DNA from: an uncultured Mollicutes bacterium
GTDB lineage: Bacteria > Bacillota_I > Bacilli_A > Acholeplasmatales > Anaeroplasmataceae
Assembly: GCA_937905855.1 (NCBI GenBank)
Contig: CALCWU010000195.1
Coordinates: 1-15,417, forward strand
Direction of reading: 5' to 3'
Length of the DNA stretch: 15,417 bases
Position 1 is the stretch's first letter; every line of letters starts with the position of its first letter. The position numbers were made by a program, and so were the translations under genes. Shown in pieces: positions 1-8,198 of this stretch. Below the pieces are notes generated by a model. It ran no database searches. It saw nothing but the letters and a program-made list of their open reading frames with translations, and was not told the DNA's origin.

Positions 1-330
1 AACATTGGTTTATTTGCTGGCATGATTGATAATGCTATAGTATATGGTGTTAGTGTTAATGGTGAAATAACCTTAAATCAAAATCTTCTTGAAAGAGCTG
101 TTTTAGGTGGACTTGCTGGATATGTTAGTGAATCTGATATCTATGCATGCAAGGTTACTGCTGTTATAAATGGTGGTAATTTAGTTGGTGGTATTGCAGG
201 ATATGTTCAAAGCGGTTCAAATATAAATTCAGTATATGTAACTGAAAATTCAAAATTACAATTATATAGAACGGGTAGTAAGGCAGGACTTGTTGGCTAT
301 ATTGATTCAACATCATATGTTATTAGCTCA
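1..330 (+). repeat. GLUG-type protein repeats
   Basis: Four hydrophobic-glycine motifs follow one another in frame: GLFAGMI (from base 7), GGLAGYV (106-126), GGIAGYV (187-207) and AGLVGYI (283-303), spaced about 34, 27 and 32 codons apart. GLUG repeats are known from large bacterial surface proteins and some IgA peptidases, and are thought to form beta-helical stalks. The array runs off the left edge, so its full number is unknown. Confidence 0.75.
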
Positions 331-3300
331 ATAAGTCTAGCTAAGCTTGTTGATTCTATTTATACAAGTCAATCTGATTCAAAGACAAATGAATTAAGCT
401 TTAATAATTCACAAATTATTAATTGTGGCTCAACAAAATCTGAACTTGCAGCTATGAATTGGAATGAAGAGGATTGGAATGCTGACGATTATACATTAAA
501 GAATATTCCTGATTATCATAATAAGGTTAGAGTAAGCTTTGGTCATATGGCTAATGGTCTATTTACTGAAGATGATTTTAAGGAAATTGAATTTGGTAGT
601 AAAACAACATTTGATCCAATTGAAGGACCAGCAGGCTATGTATTTAGTGGCTATAAGGTTAATGGTAAGAAATATGATGAAAATGCAATAATTTGTCAAA
701 ACCTTCAATTAGTAGCAAGCTATGAATCATATGAAAATATGCTTGGTGAATGGAAATATTCTGATACACAGTGGTTTAAGCTTAGTGTTTCTGGAAGCGG
801 ATCACTTATGGCTCAAGCATCCGTATATAATGGTCTATATGATACAACAGGAAGCAATTTTGAAACTATCGGTTTAACATATAAGGAATCTAAGATTGAG
901 GAATTACAATATGTTACATATAATTCATATGGTGAGGCTTCAATTACAGGTAAATTCTATAATGGCGTAGTTATTTACTTTACATCTCGTTCATCTGCAG
1001 TTGGAAGTGACGAACAAGAATATCGTCTTTACCTACAACGTGTAAATGTTTTGGGATATGATAAAGCATTTATGCGTTTAGAGCATTTAAACAAAAATGA
1101 ATGGGAATTAACTATTGATAAAATGTTAACTCAAAATACGGATTTTACTGGCTATTTTATTAACAAGAATAATTCAAGTGAAAAACTATTAGTTAAAGCT
1201 CCATATATTTATGATAAGACAGTTTATGATTCACCAGTAACATATGAAGCAGCAACAGCTACTGATAAGTGCTCATATAATCCATTCCTATATATGGGAA
1301 TTAAAGGACATGATGATGGTGTTTATGGATTTACTCTTTTAGATACAAGAGGCAATTCAATTGCTGAATATATTTATCTTGAGGAGACTGGCCTTGTAAA
1401 AATTTATGATTATGATACCGCAAAAGAGGTAAGCGTAAATTTAACTGAATCATTTGAGTATATGAATGCTAGATGGTTCGATGAAGAGGGCGGTTGGGAC
1501 TATGTATATAGTGATGAAAATACATTAGATTTCAATGCCAAGGATCCAATTCATGTTTATGAAATGCCAGAAAGAAATCATTTAATGTCTGTTGATGAAG
1601 ATGCTCATACAATTACATTTGATGGAGTTACTTATCCATATGAAAAGGCAAATAATGAGAGTGGTGTTGCTACATTATCATTTACAGATAATGCTGGCAT
1701 AACTTACAATTTCTGGGCTGATTATGAATACAATTATCTTCTTGGACTTTCATATTCATTAACTTGTCAAAAGAAGACTGCCGATGGTGTAGTTAGTGTT
1801 GAACATTGGGAAAATTATGACTTCCTAGTAAATAATACTTGGGTTGAATCAGCACCTGAAGCTAAAGATAAGATGAATAATATCGGCGAAATTAAGGTTA
1901 CAAAGACTCAAATTAAAGTCGGTAATCACGATTATGTTGATTATGATTATGTATTTATAACTGATTGTGATGGAATTCCAGGAATGGAAATAACAACATT
2001 TAGTTATATGAGATTTATATTAGATGATACAACTTATTATGTAAGACAATATAAATACACAGGATATTTAATGTTCTATTATGAAGATCCTGATAATGCT
2101 GGACACTTATTAAGCAAGCGTTTCGAGGATTTAGCTGGCTTTAAATATTGGGACAAAGCTTATGATGGTGCTTGGATTGCAACAGATCAAAGTGATGAAA
2201 TTAGTATTGATGTTCCAAATAAGCTAGTTAATAACGAAGCAGCATTTACTTATTCTTGGTATATTCCAACAGACGCAGATCAAGAAATTCTAGGATATAA
2301 TACTAGATTCTATAATCGTGTTATTGAATTTACCCTAAATGGTGTAGAGTATCAATTTAGAGCAACTTATGTAAGATATGGATATGGCTACCTATTTAGT
2401 AAGGAAAGTGATGGTACATATAAGTTTGTTAAGGAATATTTTGGAAGAAATATTTTAGACAAGCTTGTTGGTGATTGGACATATTATACAGCTACATCAA
2501 CCGAAACTGTGACAGTTAAATATACTAAGGGTCAAGGCTACAAAGCGATTTATAATGGTGAAGAAATGGAAGCTTCTCTTACTTGGAATGGCTATAGCGC
2601 AGTCCCAGTAATTAGCTATCGTGTTGATAATGGTGAAAAGATCGAATTAATTCATTTAGTATATTCAGGTGAATATGGCTATGATTTAATGTATGCTTAT
2701 GATTATGATTCATTTGATGCTATTTATGATTCATCAAGTGAAGATATGGTTTATGAATATACTACTAAATATTTATATTTCAAGGATACAACTATTAAGT
2801 CAGTAATTGAACAAATGAGTGGTACTTGGACAAATGGTGAAATGACAGTTACAATTAAGAGTGATGAAATCTATGTAACTGAACCTGATTTTGATCCAGC
2901 AACTCTATCAATCTACTATATTTATGATTTACCAAATTCATTAATGGATCAATATGTTGTTATAATGATGGGCGTTGATAAGGATGGCAATGTAAATTAT
3001 ATGTTCTATTATTATCATCATTATTTATCAGCAACTCATGCAACTGGTGAAGAAACAACTACTGGTGGTAGTTTAATTAAAAAGGAAGATACAACAGTAT
3101 TTAATGGTGATTTCGTAAGCCAAGGCATTAATGAAACACATAGCTTCCATTTTGATGGTACAAATTTAAGTGTTGATGATATGACATTTGATGTTGATTA
3201 TGTAACATATGGCTATGCTCAATTAGCAGATGGTAGAATTGTTCCTTATATGACATTTGATGATATTGTTGATTTGAATCAAACAACAATGACTGCAATT

Positions 3301-3693
3301 GTAAGACAATGTACAATTTATTATATTGATGGTGTATTAGATTTAACATTAACTGATACATATGTAACAATTGGTTCAGTTAATGGCTCAATTGGTATCG
3401 TTTCATATGATAAGGTTATTAATATTTTAGAGGATGAAATATTCTATGATAGTAATCTTATTTCATATAATGGTCTATATGAAATAAAGACTTCAACAGG
3501 TAATGTATATTTAGCTTTAAATGATGGCTATGTATATATTAATGGTGTGAAGATTGAAGCAAGCATTACTTTACTTGCTGATAATTCATTACAAATTGTA
3601 TTTGAATATGAAAATACTAAATATTATTTAACAGCTGGAATTAACGCTTTTGGTGAACTTGTTTATAGTGTTTACCAGCTACAAGAATTATAA
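1..3693 (+). CDS. Large exported repeat protein, 5'-truncated by the window edge (GLUG repeats, Flg_new-like module, Trp/Tyr-rich repeats)
   Basis: The frame is open from base 1 and bases 1-21 already encode GLUG-like residues (NIGLFAG), so the ATG at 22 is internal and the true start lies upstream. Numbering codons from base 1, residues 1-110 carry GLUG motifs (GGLAGYV, GGIAGYV, AGLVGYI), which normally build a beta-helix. Residues about 175-245 resemble a Listeria/Bacteroides (Flg_new) repeat: a Gly-Tyr-x-Phe-x-Gly-Tyr core, then a short polar turn and a final aromatic strand. From about residue 247 to the end come roughly eight beta-rich units of 100-120 aa, each opening with a Gly-x-Trp-like motif (GEW, NTW, GAW, GDW, GTW) and dense in Tyr. 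I recognise no catalytic motif. The C-terminus (...VYQLQEL) has no LPXTG or membrane anchor, so attachment, if any, would be at the unseen N-terminus. It stops at a TAA 123 bases before the next gene. The likely role is an extracellular binding or adhesion protein; the ligand is unknown. Confidence 0.93.
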   Translation, partial: NIGLFAGMIDNAIVYGVSVNGEITLNQNLLERAVLGGLAGYVSESDIYACKVTAVINGGNLVGGIAGYVQSGSNINSVYVTENSKLQLYRTGSKAGLVGYIDSTSYVISSISLAKLVDSIYTSQSDSKTNELSFNNSQIINCGSTKSELAAMNWNEEDWNADDYTLKNIPDYHNKVRVSFGHMANGLFTEDDFKEIEFGSKTTFDPIEGPAGYVFSGYKVNGKKYDENAIICQNLQLVASYESYENMLGEWKYSDTQWFKLSVSGSGSLMAQASVYNGLYDTTGSNFETIGLTYKESKIEELQYVTYNSYGEASITGKFYNGVVIYFTSRSSAVGSDEQEYRLYLQRVNVLGYDKAFMRLEHLNKNEWELTIDKMLTQNTDFTGYFINKNNSSEKLLVKAPYIYDKTVYDSPVTYEAATATDKCSYNPFLYMGIKGHDDGVYGFTLLDTRGNSIAEYIYLEETGLVKIYDYDTAKEVSVNLTESFEYMNARWFDEEGGWDYVYSDENTLDFNAKDPIHVYEMPERNHLMSVDEDAHTITFDGVTYPYEKANNESGVATLSFTDNAGITYNFWADYEYNYLLGLSYSLTCQKKTADGVVSVEHWENYDFLVNNTWVESAPEAKDKMNNIGEIKVTKTQIKVGNHDYVDYDYVFITDCDGIPGMEITTFSYMRFILDDTTYYVRQYKYTGYLMFYYEDPDNAGHLLSKRFEDLAGFKYWDKAYDGAWIATDQSDEISIDVPNKLVNNEAAFTYSWYIPTDADQEILGYNTRFYNRVIEFTLNGVEYQFRATYVRYGYGYLFSKESDGTYKFVKEYFGRNILDKLVGDWTYYTATSTETVTVKYTKGQGYKAIYNGEEMEASLTWNGYSAVPVISYRVDNGEKIELIHLVYSGEYGYDLMYAYDYDSFDAIYDSSSEDMVYEYTTKYLYFKDTTIKSVIEQMSGTWTNGEMTVTIKSDEIYVTEPDFDPATLSIYYIYDLPNSLMDQYVVIMMGVDKDGNVNYMFYYYHHYLSATHATGEETTTGGSLIKKEDTTVFNGDFVSQGINETHSFHFDGTNLSVDDMTFDVDYVTYGYAQLADGRIVPYMTFDDIVDLNQTTMTAIVRQCTIYYIDGVLDLTLTDTYVTIGSVNGSIGIVSYDKVINILEDEIFYDSNLISYNGLYEIKTSTGNVYLALNDGYVYINGVKIEASITLLADNSLQIVFEYENTKYYLTAGINAFGELVYSVYQLQEL
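739..3690 (+). repeat. Tandem Trp/Tyr-rich beta units of about 100-120 aa
   Basis: Unit starts are marked by a Gly/Asn-x-Trp motif with the Trp codon at 751, 1474, 1840, 2173, 2476 and 2827. Two later units carry GDF (near 3103) and GLY (near 3472) in place of it. Trp-to-Trp spacings from 1474 onward are 122, 111, 101 and 117 codons. The 241-codon gap between 751 and 1474 probably holds two units, the second starting near DFTGYF at 1141. Each unit ends in alternating hydrophobic/aromatic strands rich in Tyr and Phe. The units are far diverged in DNA and protein, so they are old duplications. The pattern resembles small lipocalin-like or beta-sandwich modules, but I cannot assign a named family. 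Confidence 0.6.
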
Positions 3694-3705
3694 GAAAGTT
3701 TAATT

Positions 3706-3773
3706 TAATTATAATCACCCAAGTTATAATTATCATAATGCTACTAGAAAATGCTTCCTAGTAGCTATTGGGT
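3706..3773 (+). other. Intergenic inverted repeats, possible cis-acting RNA structure
   Basis: Between the first two genes there are three complementary sets. A 9-bp all-A/T stem pairs 3706-3714 with 3724-3732 around the loop TCACCCAAG. A perfect 8-bp stem pairs GCTACTAG (3740-3747) with CTAGTAGC (3758-3765) around a 10-base loop. The ACCCAA inside the first loop (3717-3722) is complementary to TTGGGT at 3768-3773, just after the second hairpin. The last pairing could enclose the second hairpin or form a pseudoknot with the first. The second hairpin is followed by TATTGGGTAAAAAAA rather than a T-run, so it is not a canonical intrinsic terminator on the + strand. Two TATAAT hexamers (3710-3715, 3725-3730) lie in the first stem, without a good -35 box. 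Confidence 0.4.
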
Positions 3774-3804
3774 AAAAAAAGGCATATAGGTTTAATAAAA
3801 GAAT

Positions 3805-3810
3805 GGAGAG
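3805..3810 (+). promoter_or_regulatory. Ribosome binding site of the Ig-repeat lipoprotein gene
   Basis: GGAGAG lies 6 bases before the ATG at 3817. It supports this start together with the signal peptide that begins immediately at that Met. Confidence 0.8.
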
Positions 3811-3816
3811 ATTAAA

Positions 3817-6800
3817 ATGAAAAGAAATAAAAAAGCATTATTAGTTTTATCCTCATTATCACTTGCAGCTTTTGGTCTTGCTGGCTGTGATAAGGAGCCT
3901 ACTATATCAACACCTTCTGAGGTTGTTGAAAAGAATTTAAATGTTACAACATCTAATACTACAATTGCTCTTGCAAGTGTTAGTAGCTTTGATGCTAAAA
4001 CATTATTTAAGATTACAGATGATGGCAAAGAAGTAGCAATTAGCGCTGATATGATTAGTGGTAGTGTTGAAGCTAAAGCAGGAAGCTACACAATTACTTT
4101 AACATATAAAGGAAAGACTTATACAAGTAATGTTAACGTTGTTGATTTAACTCCTGAGGTTGTAACTAAGAAGGTTAATCTTGAATCTACAAATTTAACA
4201 GTTGAGCTTAAGGATTTTAAGATTGAAGATGTTAAGAAGCTATTTAAAATTACTGATGATGGCAAGGAAATCGAAGTTAAAGATGAAATGCTTAATGTTG
4301 GTGATTTAACAGCAGCTGTTGGTGAATATGAGGTAACTTTAACATATGAAGGAATTAATGTTACAAGCAAAATAAATATTATTGAAAATACAGAAAGATT
4401 ATCACTTGTTGCTCATAATCAAACATTAGAATTAGGTGAGGCTGAAAATTTTGATGCCGAAAATTTATTTACAATTACAGATGATGGCAAGAATGTTGTT
4501 GTTCGTGCTTCTATGATTGATGAATCTAAATTTAATCGTAGTGAAGTTGGTGAATATGAGGTAACTTTAAATTATAAAGGTAAAACTGTTACAGCAACTG
4601 TAAATGTTGTTGCTAATAAAAAGGTTACATCAAGTGTTAACTCAGACAAGCTAATTTGTCATAAGGGCGATGAATCATACGATGTCAAGGAAGCATTTAG
4701 TGTTTATGCTGGTGATAAAAAATTAACTATTACTGATGAAATGCTAAGTGGAAGTGTTGATTATAATCGTACTGGTATTTATGATATTAAGTTAACTTAT
4801 GATTATTATGGTGAATTAACAATTGTAAATGCTAAAATCAATGTTTTACCTGAAGTAGTTATTGCTACTCCAAATGGTGATTCTTTTGTTGGTAAGGGTG
4901 TTTATTTAGCAAATGATATGTTTAACCATGAAGAAAACTTCATTGCTACAGCTGATGGAATCAGTCTTCCTTTTGATGCTAAGCTAGTAGATACAAATTT
5001 AGTATTTAGTCAAAATAATTTAGCTCAAACTGGTAAATATTATGCAACATATAAGATTGTTGTTGATGGTGTAGAATTTAGTAAGACAATTAATTATGAG
5101 ATATATGCTCATAATGCAGAAGCAAGTGATTCAAAGGTTACATATAAGGCTTCAGAGTTAACTAGTGATAACATTGATCCATTTAAGATCTTCTATATGA
5201 AGATAAATGGTACTTCAGCCACATATAGTGGACAAGATGTTGAATTTGTCCCTGCTTCTATGAAGGATACTTATACTCCTACAGAAGGAAAAACTCCTAT
5301 TTATTATACAATTGATACAAATATTGTCTTTGGTACTCCAGGTGTATATGATTATAAGATTTCTTTTGAGCTTGATGGACTACCTTATGAATTTACAACT
5401 AAGGTTACAGTTGAAAATGATGTAACTATTACTGAAGCTTCAAGCAAGGTTGTTAATGCTTATAAGGGAGCAACAACATTTGATTATAATTCAATGTTTA
5501 AGGTTACAAAATATGATGGCGAGTCACAAAGCACTAATAATGTTACTGTTACTGATGATATGATTGATTCATCTAAGGTAAATCTTAATGAGATTGGTGA
5601 ATATGATGTAACTTGTACATATGAAGGAGTTACATATACTAAGAAGATTAATGTTTTAGCTTCTGATTTTGTTGGTACTTGGACAGGTCTTAATAGTGAG
5701 GCAACACTTACATCAATTACACTTAATGCTGATGGAACTGCTACAGCTGTTATAGATGGTGCTGATAAAACTGGTAAGTTTGTAGAAGATGCTGGTACTT
5801 ACAAAGTAACATTTGATTCAACTCAAGGAACATTTAATGTAGTATATGATAATGATATATTATATGTAAAATGGAATTATTCTGGTTCTACCTTATCTGA
5901 AAAATTGTCAAATGCTTTCGTTAAGAACGTCGATAATTATGATATAAAGATTGTTTCAGCTTTTATAAATTCTGCGACAGAGTTTTCTTCAAGCAATAAT
6001 GTTAAGTTATATGCTTATAAGTTAACAAATAAAGCTACAAATGAAGAAACTAAGGCTATTATGCATATTAAGTATAGTAGTAGCTATGATTATTATGAGG
6101 GCGGATATGTTACGTCATATACATCATCTTGGTATATTAATCCTGAAGTTGAGGGTACTTGGTTTGATGGCGAAAATAAGGTTATTCTTGGCAGTGACAC
6201 ATTTGATTTAACATTTACAACTGAAGCTGAGACAACTACAATGTCTTTTGTTAAGGGAACTGCATCATCTAGTGGTTCAACTGGTGGAAGTACTACTCCA
6301 TCTGAAGAAGAGGTAGGTAAAGAGAAAGGAACATATACTGGAGACTTTACATTAACACTAGATGGTAAAGGTGTTGCAACTCTAGAGGGCTCAAGTTATG
6401 AGGCAAATTATAATGGCTTCAAGTATAAGATGAATGGTAATGATGTCATCTTAACTTGGACTGATAAGAACTATGATTCGCAAATGGTTATCTTAGAGTT
6501 AAGCGGTAGCACATTTACAGTTAAGGCTAGTGATGAATTTAATAATACTTACGCTTTTGGAGATTCTATAAAGATTAAATTCTTAGGTAATGGTTATGCT
6601 AACGCAAATTATTTCAGTTATTCTTCTGAAGTATGTAGTTATACTCGTGATGGTAAAACAGTTGTTTTAACTAGTGGTGAAAATAGTGCTACATTTGAAT
6701 TATCAAATGGTAATAATACTTTAAAGTTAGTTGAATATACTGGTAAAATTTATAAAGAAGATGCTAAAACATTAATTTGTGAAAAGGTTTTAAATCATCG

Positions 6801-8115
6801 TTTAACTGTAAGTGATACAGTAAGAGTAGCACTTAATGGTAACTTAAATATTGCTGATGTATTTAAGATGGAGTATGTTGATGAAAATGGCGAAGTTAAA
6901 TCTATAGCTATTGATGATACAAATGCTGATATGAGTACAGTTGATACAACAGTTTCAGGATACTACATCGTAACATTTAAAGCAACATATGGTGATGAGT
7001 TATTTGAGGCTAGTGGTCTTGTTTATGTATATCCAACTCCATATCTTGATGCTCCTGAAACAGGACATTGGATTGGCAAAAAGTCTTCTTATACATATGA
7101 ACTTGATTTAGTAGCTGATGGAAGTGCTACATATACTAAGAATGAATATTCTAAGTCAGAATATGAGGCTGAATGGATTTTAACAGATCATACAATTACT
7201 TGGACATATACTCCATATAGTAGCCCACAAACATCTACTTTAATTTACGATGATGGCTATTTATTTGGTATTTTATCAAGTAGTGATTATAGTTATATGT
7301 TTAAGGATTTAACTGTTACAAATACAATTTCATCATATATTGATGGTAAATCACATGTTTTAACAGTTGCTGAGGATACTCATGGTATTGAAAAATATTA
7401 TTATTCAATCGGCAATACACCATATGGTGAGGTAAGCGTTAAATATAATACAACTAACCTTGAAAATGGTTCTATATTCACTGTTTATAAGGACAAAGAG
7501 ATTATTGTTGAGGGTCAAATGACAAGCTCATCATTTAATCTTGCTGGTGCTGAAAAGGGTGAATATACTGGTAGTAGCTCAAAACTTACTTTAGATGGCT
7601 TTGGTAATGCTACATATGGTTCATTAAAGGGTACATATGAGCTTGTAAAGACATATTATAAGGTAACATTTACTGATGCTTCAGTTAAATATTTCAGTTT
7701 AGATACTTCTGCAAAAACATATACTGAAGAGGATGAATCTGTATTGCTAAGAGGAACAACAATGGAATATGCAATTGAGGTTAGTGAAGGCGTAGATTGT
7801 GCTAACATAGCATATGAAAAAGAGGTTTGGTTTAAGTTTACAGCTACTAAATCTGCTACATATTTGATTTATTCAACTAATAATGGCTCAAAGGATAATA
7901 AGGGTACATTATTTGATGAAACAGGCTCTAATAAGCTTAAGGATAATGATGATGGAAATGATGCGGTAGTAGCTTTAGGTGGCTATAAATGGGATTTCTT
8001 AATGGAACAAGCATTAGAAGAAGGTAAAACTTATTATGTTAAGGTAACTGTTAGTTACTTAAGTGGAAGTGCACCTTCTAAATATACACTTAATATTGTT
8101 GAAAAAACAGCATAA
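3817..8115 (+). CDS. Large lipoprotein with tandem Ig-like repeats, GTW-type beta modules and a C-terminal PPC-like domain
   Basis: The start is fixed by GGAGAG six bases upstream and a classic lipoprotein signal peptide: MKRNKK, a hydrophobic core, then lipobox LAGC with lipidated Cys24. Residues about 37-613 hold seven Ig-like repeats of 75-100 aa (about 37-109, 113-190, 192-265, 267-345, 348-430, 432-531, 533-612). Their shared pattern is LFKITDDGK early, GEYEVTLTYEG late, and a final V-x-V strand. Next come beta modules opening with VGTW (619), KGTYTG (837), GHWIG (1083) and KGEYTG (1247), several followed by a 'LTLDGxGxAT'-like strand. A Ser/Gly/Thr linker (about 814-832) precedes the second module, and an eighth Ig-like domain sits at about 988-1072. 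Residues about 1313-1429 resemble the bacterial pre-peptidase C-terminal (PPC) domain: VWFKFTAT, an Asp-rich turn (KDNDDGND) and GKTYYVKVTV. There is no catalytic motif or LPXTG. It probably projects from the membrane as a stalk with binding modules; the ligand is unknown. Confidence 0.95.
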   Translation: MKRNKKALLVLSSLSLAAFGLAGCDKEPTISTPSEVVEKNLNVTTSNTTIALASVSSFDAKTLFKITDDGKEVAISADMISGSVEAKAGSYTITLTYKGKTYTSNVNVVDLTPEVVTKKVNLESTNLTVELKDFKIEDVKKLFKITDDGKEIEVKDEMLNVGDLTAAVGEYEVTLTYEGINVTSKINIIENTERLSLVAHNQTLELGEAENFDAENLFTITDDGKNVVVRASMIDESKFNRSEVGEYEVTLNYKGKTVTATVNVVANKKVTSSVNSDKLICHKGDESYDVKEAFSVYAGDKKLTITDEMLSGSVDYNRTGIYDIKLTYDYYGELTIVNAKINVLPEVVIATPNGDSFVGKGVYLANDMFNHEENFIATADGISLPFDAKLVDTNLVFSQNNLAQTGKYYATYKIVVDGVEFSKTINYEIYAHNAEASDSKVTYKASELTSDNIDPFKIFYMKINGTSATYSGQDVEFVPASMKDTYTPTEGKTPIYYTIDTNIVFGTPGVYDYKISFELDGLPYEFTTKVTVENDVTITEASSKVVNAYKGATTFDYNSMFKVTKYDGESQSTNNVTVTDDMIDSSKVNLNEIGEYDVTCTYEGVTYTKKINVLASDFVGTWTGLNSEATLTSITLNADGTATAVIDGADKTGKFVEDAGTYKVTFDSTQGTFNVVYDNDILYVKWNYSGSTLSEKLSNAFVKNVDNYDIKIVSAFINSATEFSSSNNVKLYAYKLTNKATNEETKAIMHIKYSSSYDYYEGGYVTSYTSSWYINPEVEGTWFDGENKVILGSDTFDLTFTTEAETTTMSFVKGTASSSGSTGGSTTPSEEEVGKEKGTYTGDFTLTLDGKGVATLEGSSYEANYNGFKYKMNGNDVILTWTDKNYDSQMVILELSGSTFTVKASDEFNNTYAFGDSIKIKFLGNGYANANYFSYSSEVCSYTRDGKTVVLTSGENSATFELSNGNNTLKLVEYTGKIYKEDAKTLICEKVLNHRLTVSDTVRVALNGNLNIADVFKMEYVDENGEVKSIAIDDTNADMSTVDTTVSGYYIVTFKATYGDELFEASGLVYVYPTPYLDAPETGHWIGKKSSYTYELDLVADGSATYTKNEYSKSEYEAEWILTDHTITWTYTPYSSPQTSTLIYDDGYLFGILSSSDYSYMFKDLTVTNTISSYIDGKSHVLTVAEDTHGIEKYYYSIGNTPYGEVSVKYNTTNLENGSIFTVYKDKEIIVEGQMTSSSFNLAGAEKGEYTGSSSKLTLDGFGNATYGSLKGTYELVKTYYKVTFTDASVKYFSLDTSAKTYTEEDESVLLRGTTMEYAIEVSEGVDCANIAYEKEVWFKFTATKSATYLIYSTNNGSKDNKGTLFDETGSNKLKDNDDGNDAVVALGGYKWDFLMEQALEEGKTYYVKVTVSYLSGSAPSKYTLNIVEKTA
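3922..5655 (+). repeat. Seven tandem Ig-like domain repeats
   Basis: The first three units are the most alike. Each has an ITDDGK motif, with the first Asp codon at 4018, 4255 and 4480, giving periods of 79 and 75 codons. Each then has a Met/Ile-rich strand, a Gly-Glu/Ser-Tyr turn with TLTYKG/TLTYEG/TLNYKG, and a closing hydrophobic strand. Units 4-7 keep the Gly-x-Tyr and closing strand but diverge in the first half, and units 5 and 6 are longer. Known surface proteins use such arrays as extended stalks that vary in length by recombination. Here the DNA has drifted, so array length is probably stable now. Confidence 0.75.
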
Positions 8116-8138
8116 TTGGAATAGGGACTAAATTTATA

Positions 8139-8171
8139 AAAGGGAAATGGCGCTTTTGCTATTTTCCCTTT
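8139..8171 (+). terminator. Strong intergenic hairpin, possible weak terminator or attenuator
   Basis: AAAGGGAAA (8139-8147) pairs with TTTCCCTTT (8163-8171). After a one-base bulge (8162), TGGC (8148-8151) pairs with GCTA (8158-8161), leaving a 6-base loop, GCTTTT. The structure starts 23 bases after the preceding stop codon and ends 15 bases before the next ribosome binding site. The following bases are AGGCTTTATG, so there is no real T-run beyond the three Ts of the stem itself. It could partly end the upstream transcript, mark an RNA processing site, or protect mRNA ends and set different expression levels for the two genes. Confidence 0.45.
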
Positions 8172-8186
8172 AGGCTTTATGAAGAC

Positions 8187-8190
8187 GAGG
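8187..8190 (+). promoter_or_regulatory. Ribosome binding site of the protease gene
   Basis: GAGG lies 8 bases before the ATG at 8199. The start is independently supported by the lipoprotein signal peptide that follows directly. Confidence 0.7.
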
Positions 8191-8198
8191 TAAAAGAA

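Noticed and set aside
22..24. ATG at 22 as the true start of the first gene
   Set aside because: The frame is open from base 1, the upstream codons already encode part of a GLUG motif, and there is no ribosome binding site or signal peptide.
3710..3730. Two TATAAT boxes (3710-3715, 3725-3730) as promoters for the second gene
   Set aside because: No -35 element better than three of six bases at 16-18 base spacing, and the hexamers fall in an A/T inverted repeat where they are expected by chance.
3738..3820. Very short leader ORFs at 3738-3761 (7 codons) and 3803-3820 (5 codons, overlapping the lipoprotein ATG)
   Set aside because: Neither has a ribosome binding site, and the second consists of the real ribosome binding site read as codons. 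They look like chance.
3128..4370. Minus-strand open frames at 3128-3370, 3792-4028 and 4119-4370
   Set aside because: They lie wholly or mostly antisense to well-supported genes, have compositions that simply mirror the opposite strand (His/Gln- or Ser/Thr-rich), and show no start signals or domains.
8116..8140. TTGGAA (8116) with TATAAA (8135) as a protease promoter
   Set aside because: The spacer is only 13 bases, too short for the usual sigma-70 arrangement.
8179..8193. Four-codon leader ORF (ATG AAG ACG AGG TAA) before the protease start
   Set aside because: It has no ribosome binding site and overlaps the Shine-Dalgarno sequence of the real gene. Chance is sufficient.
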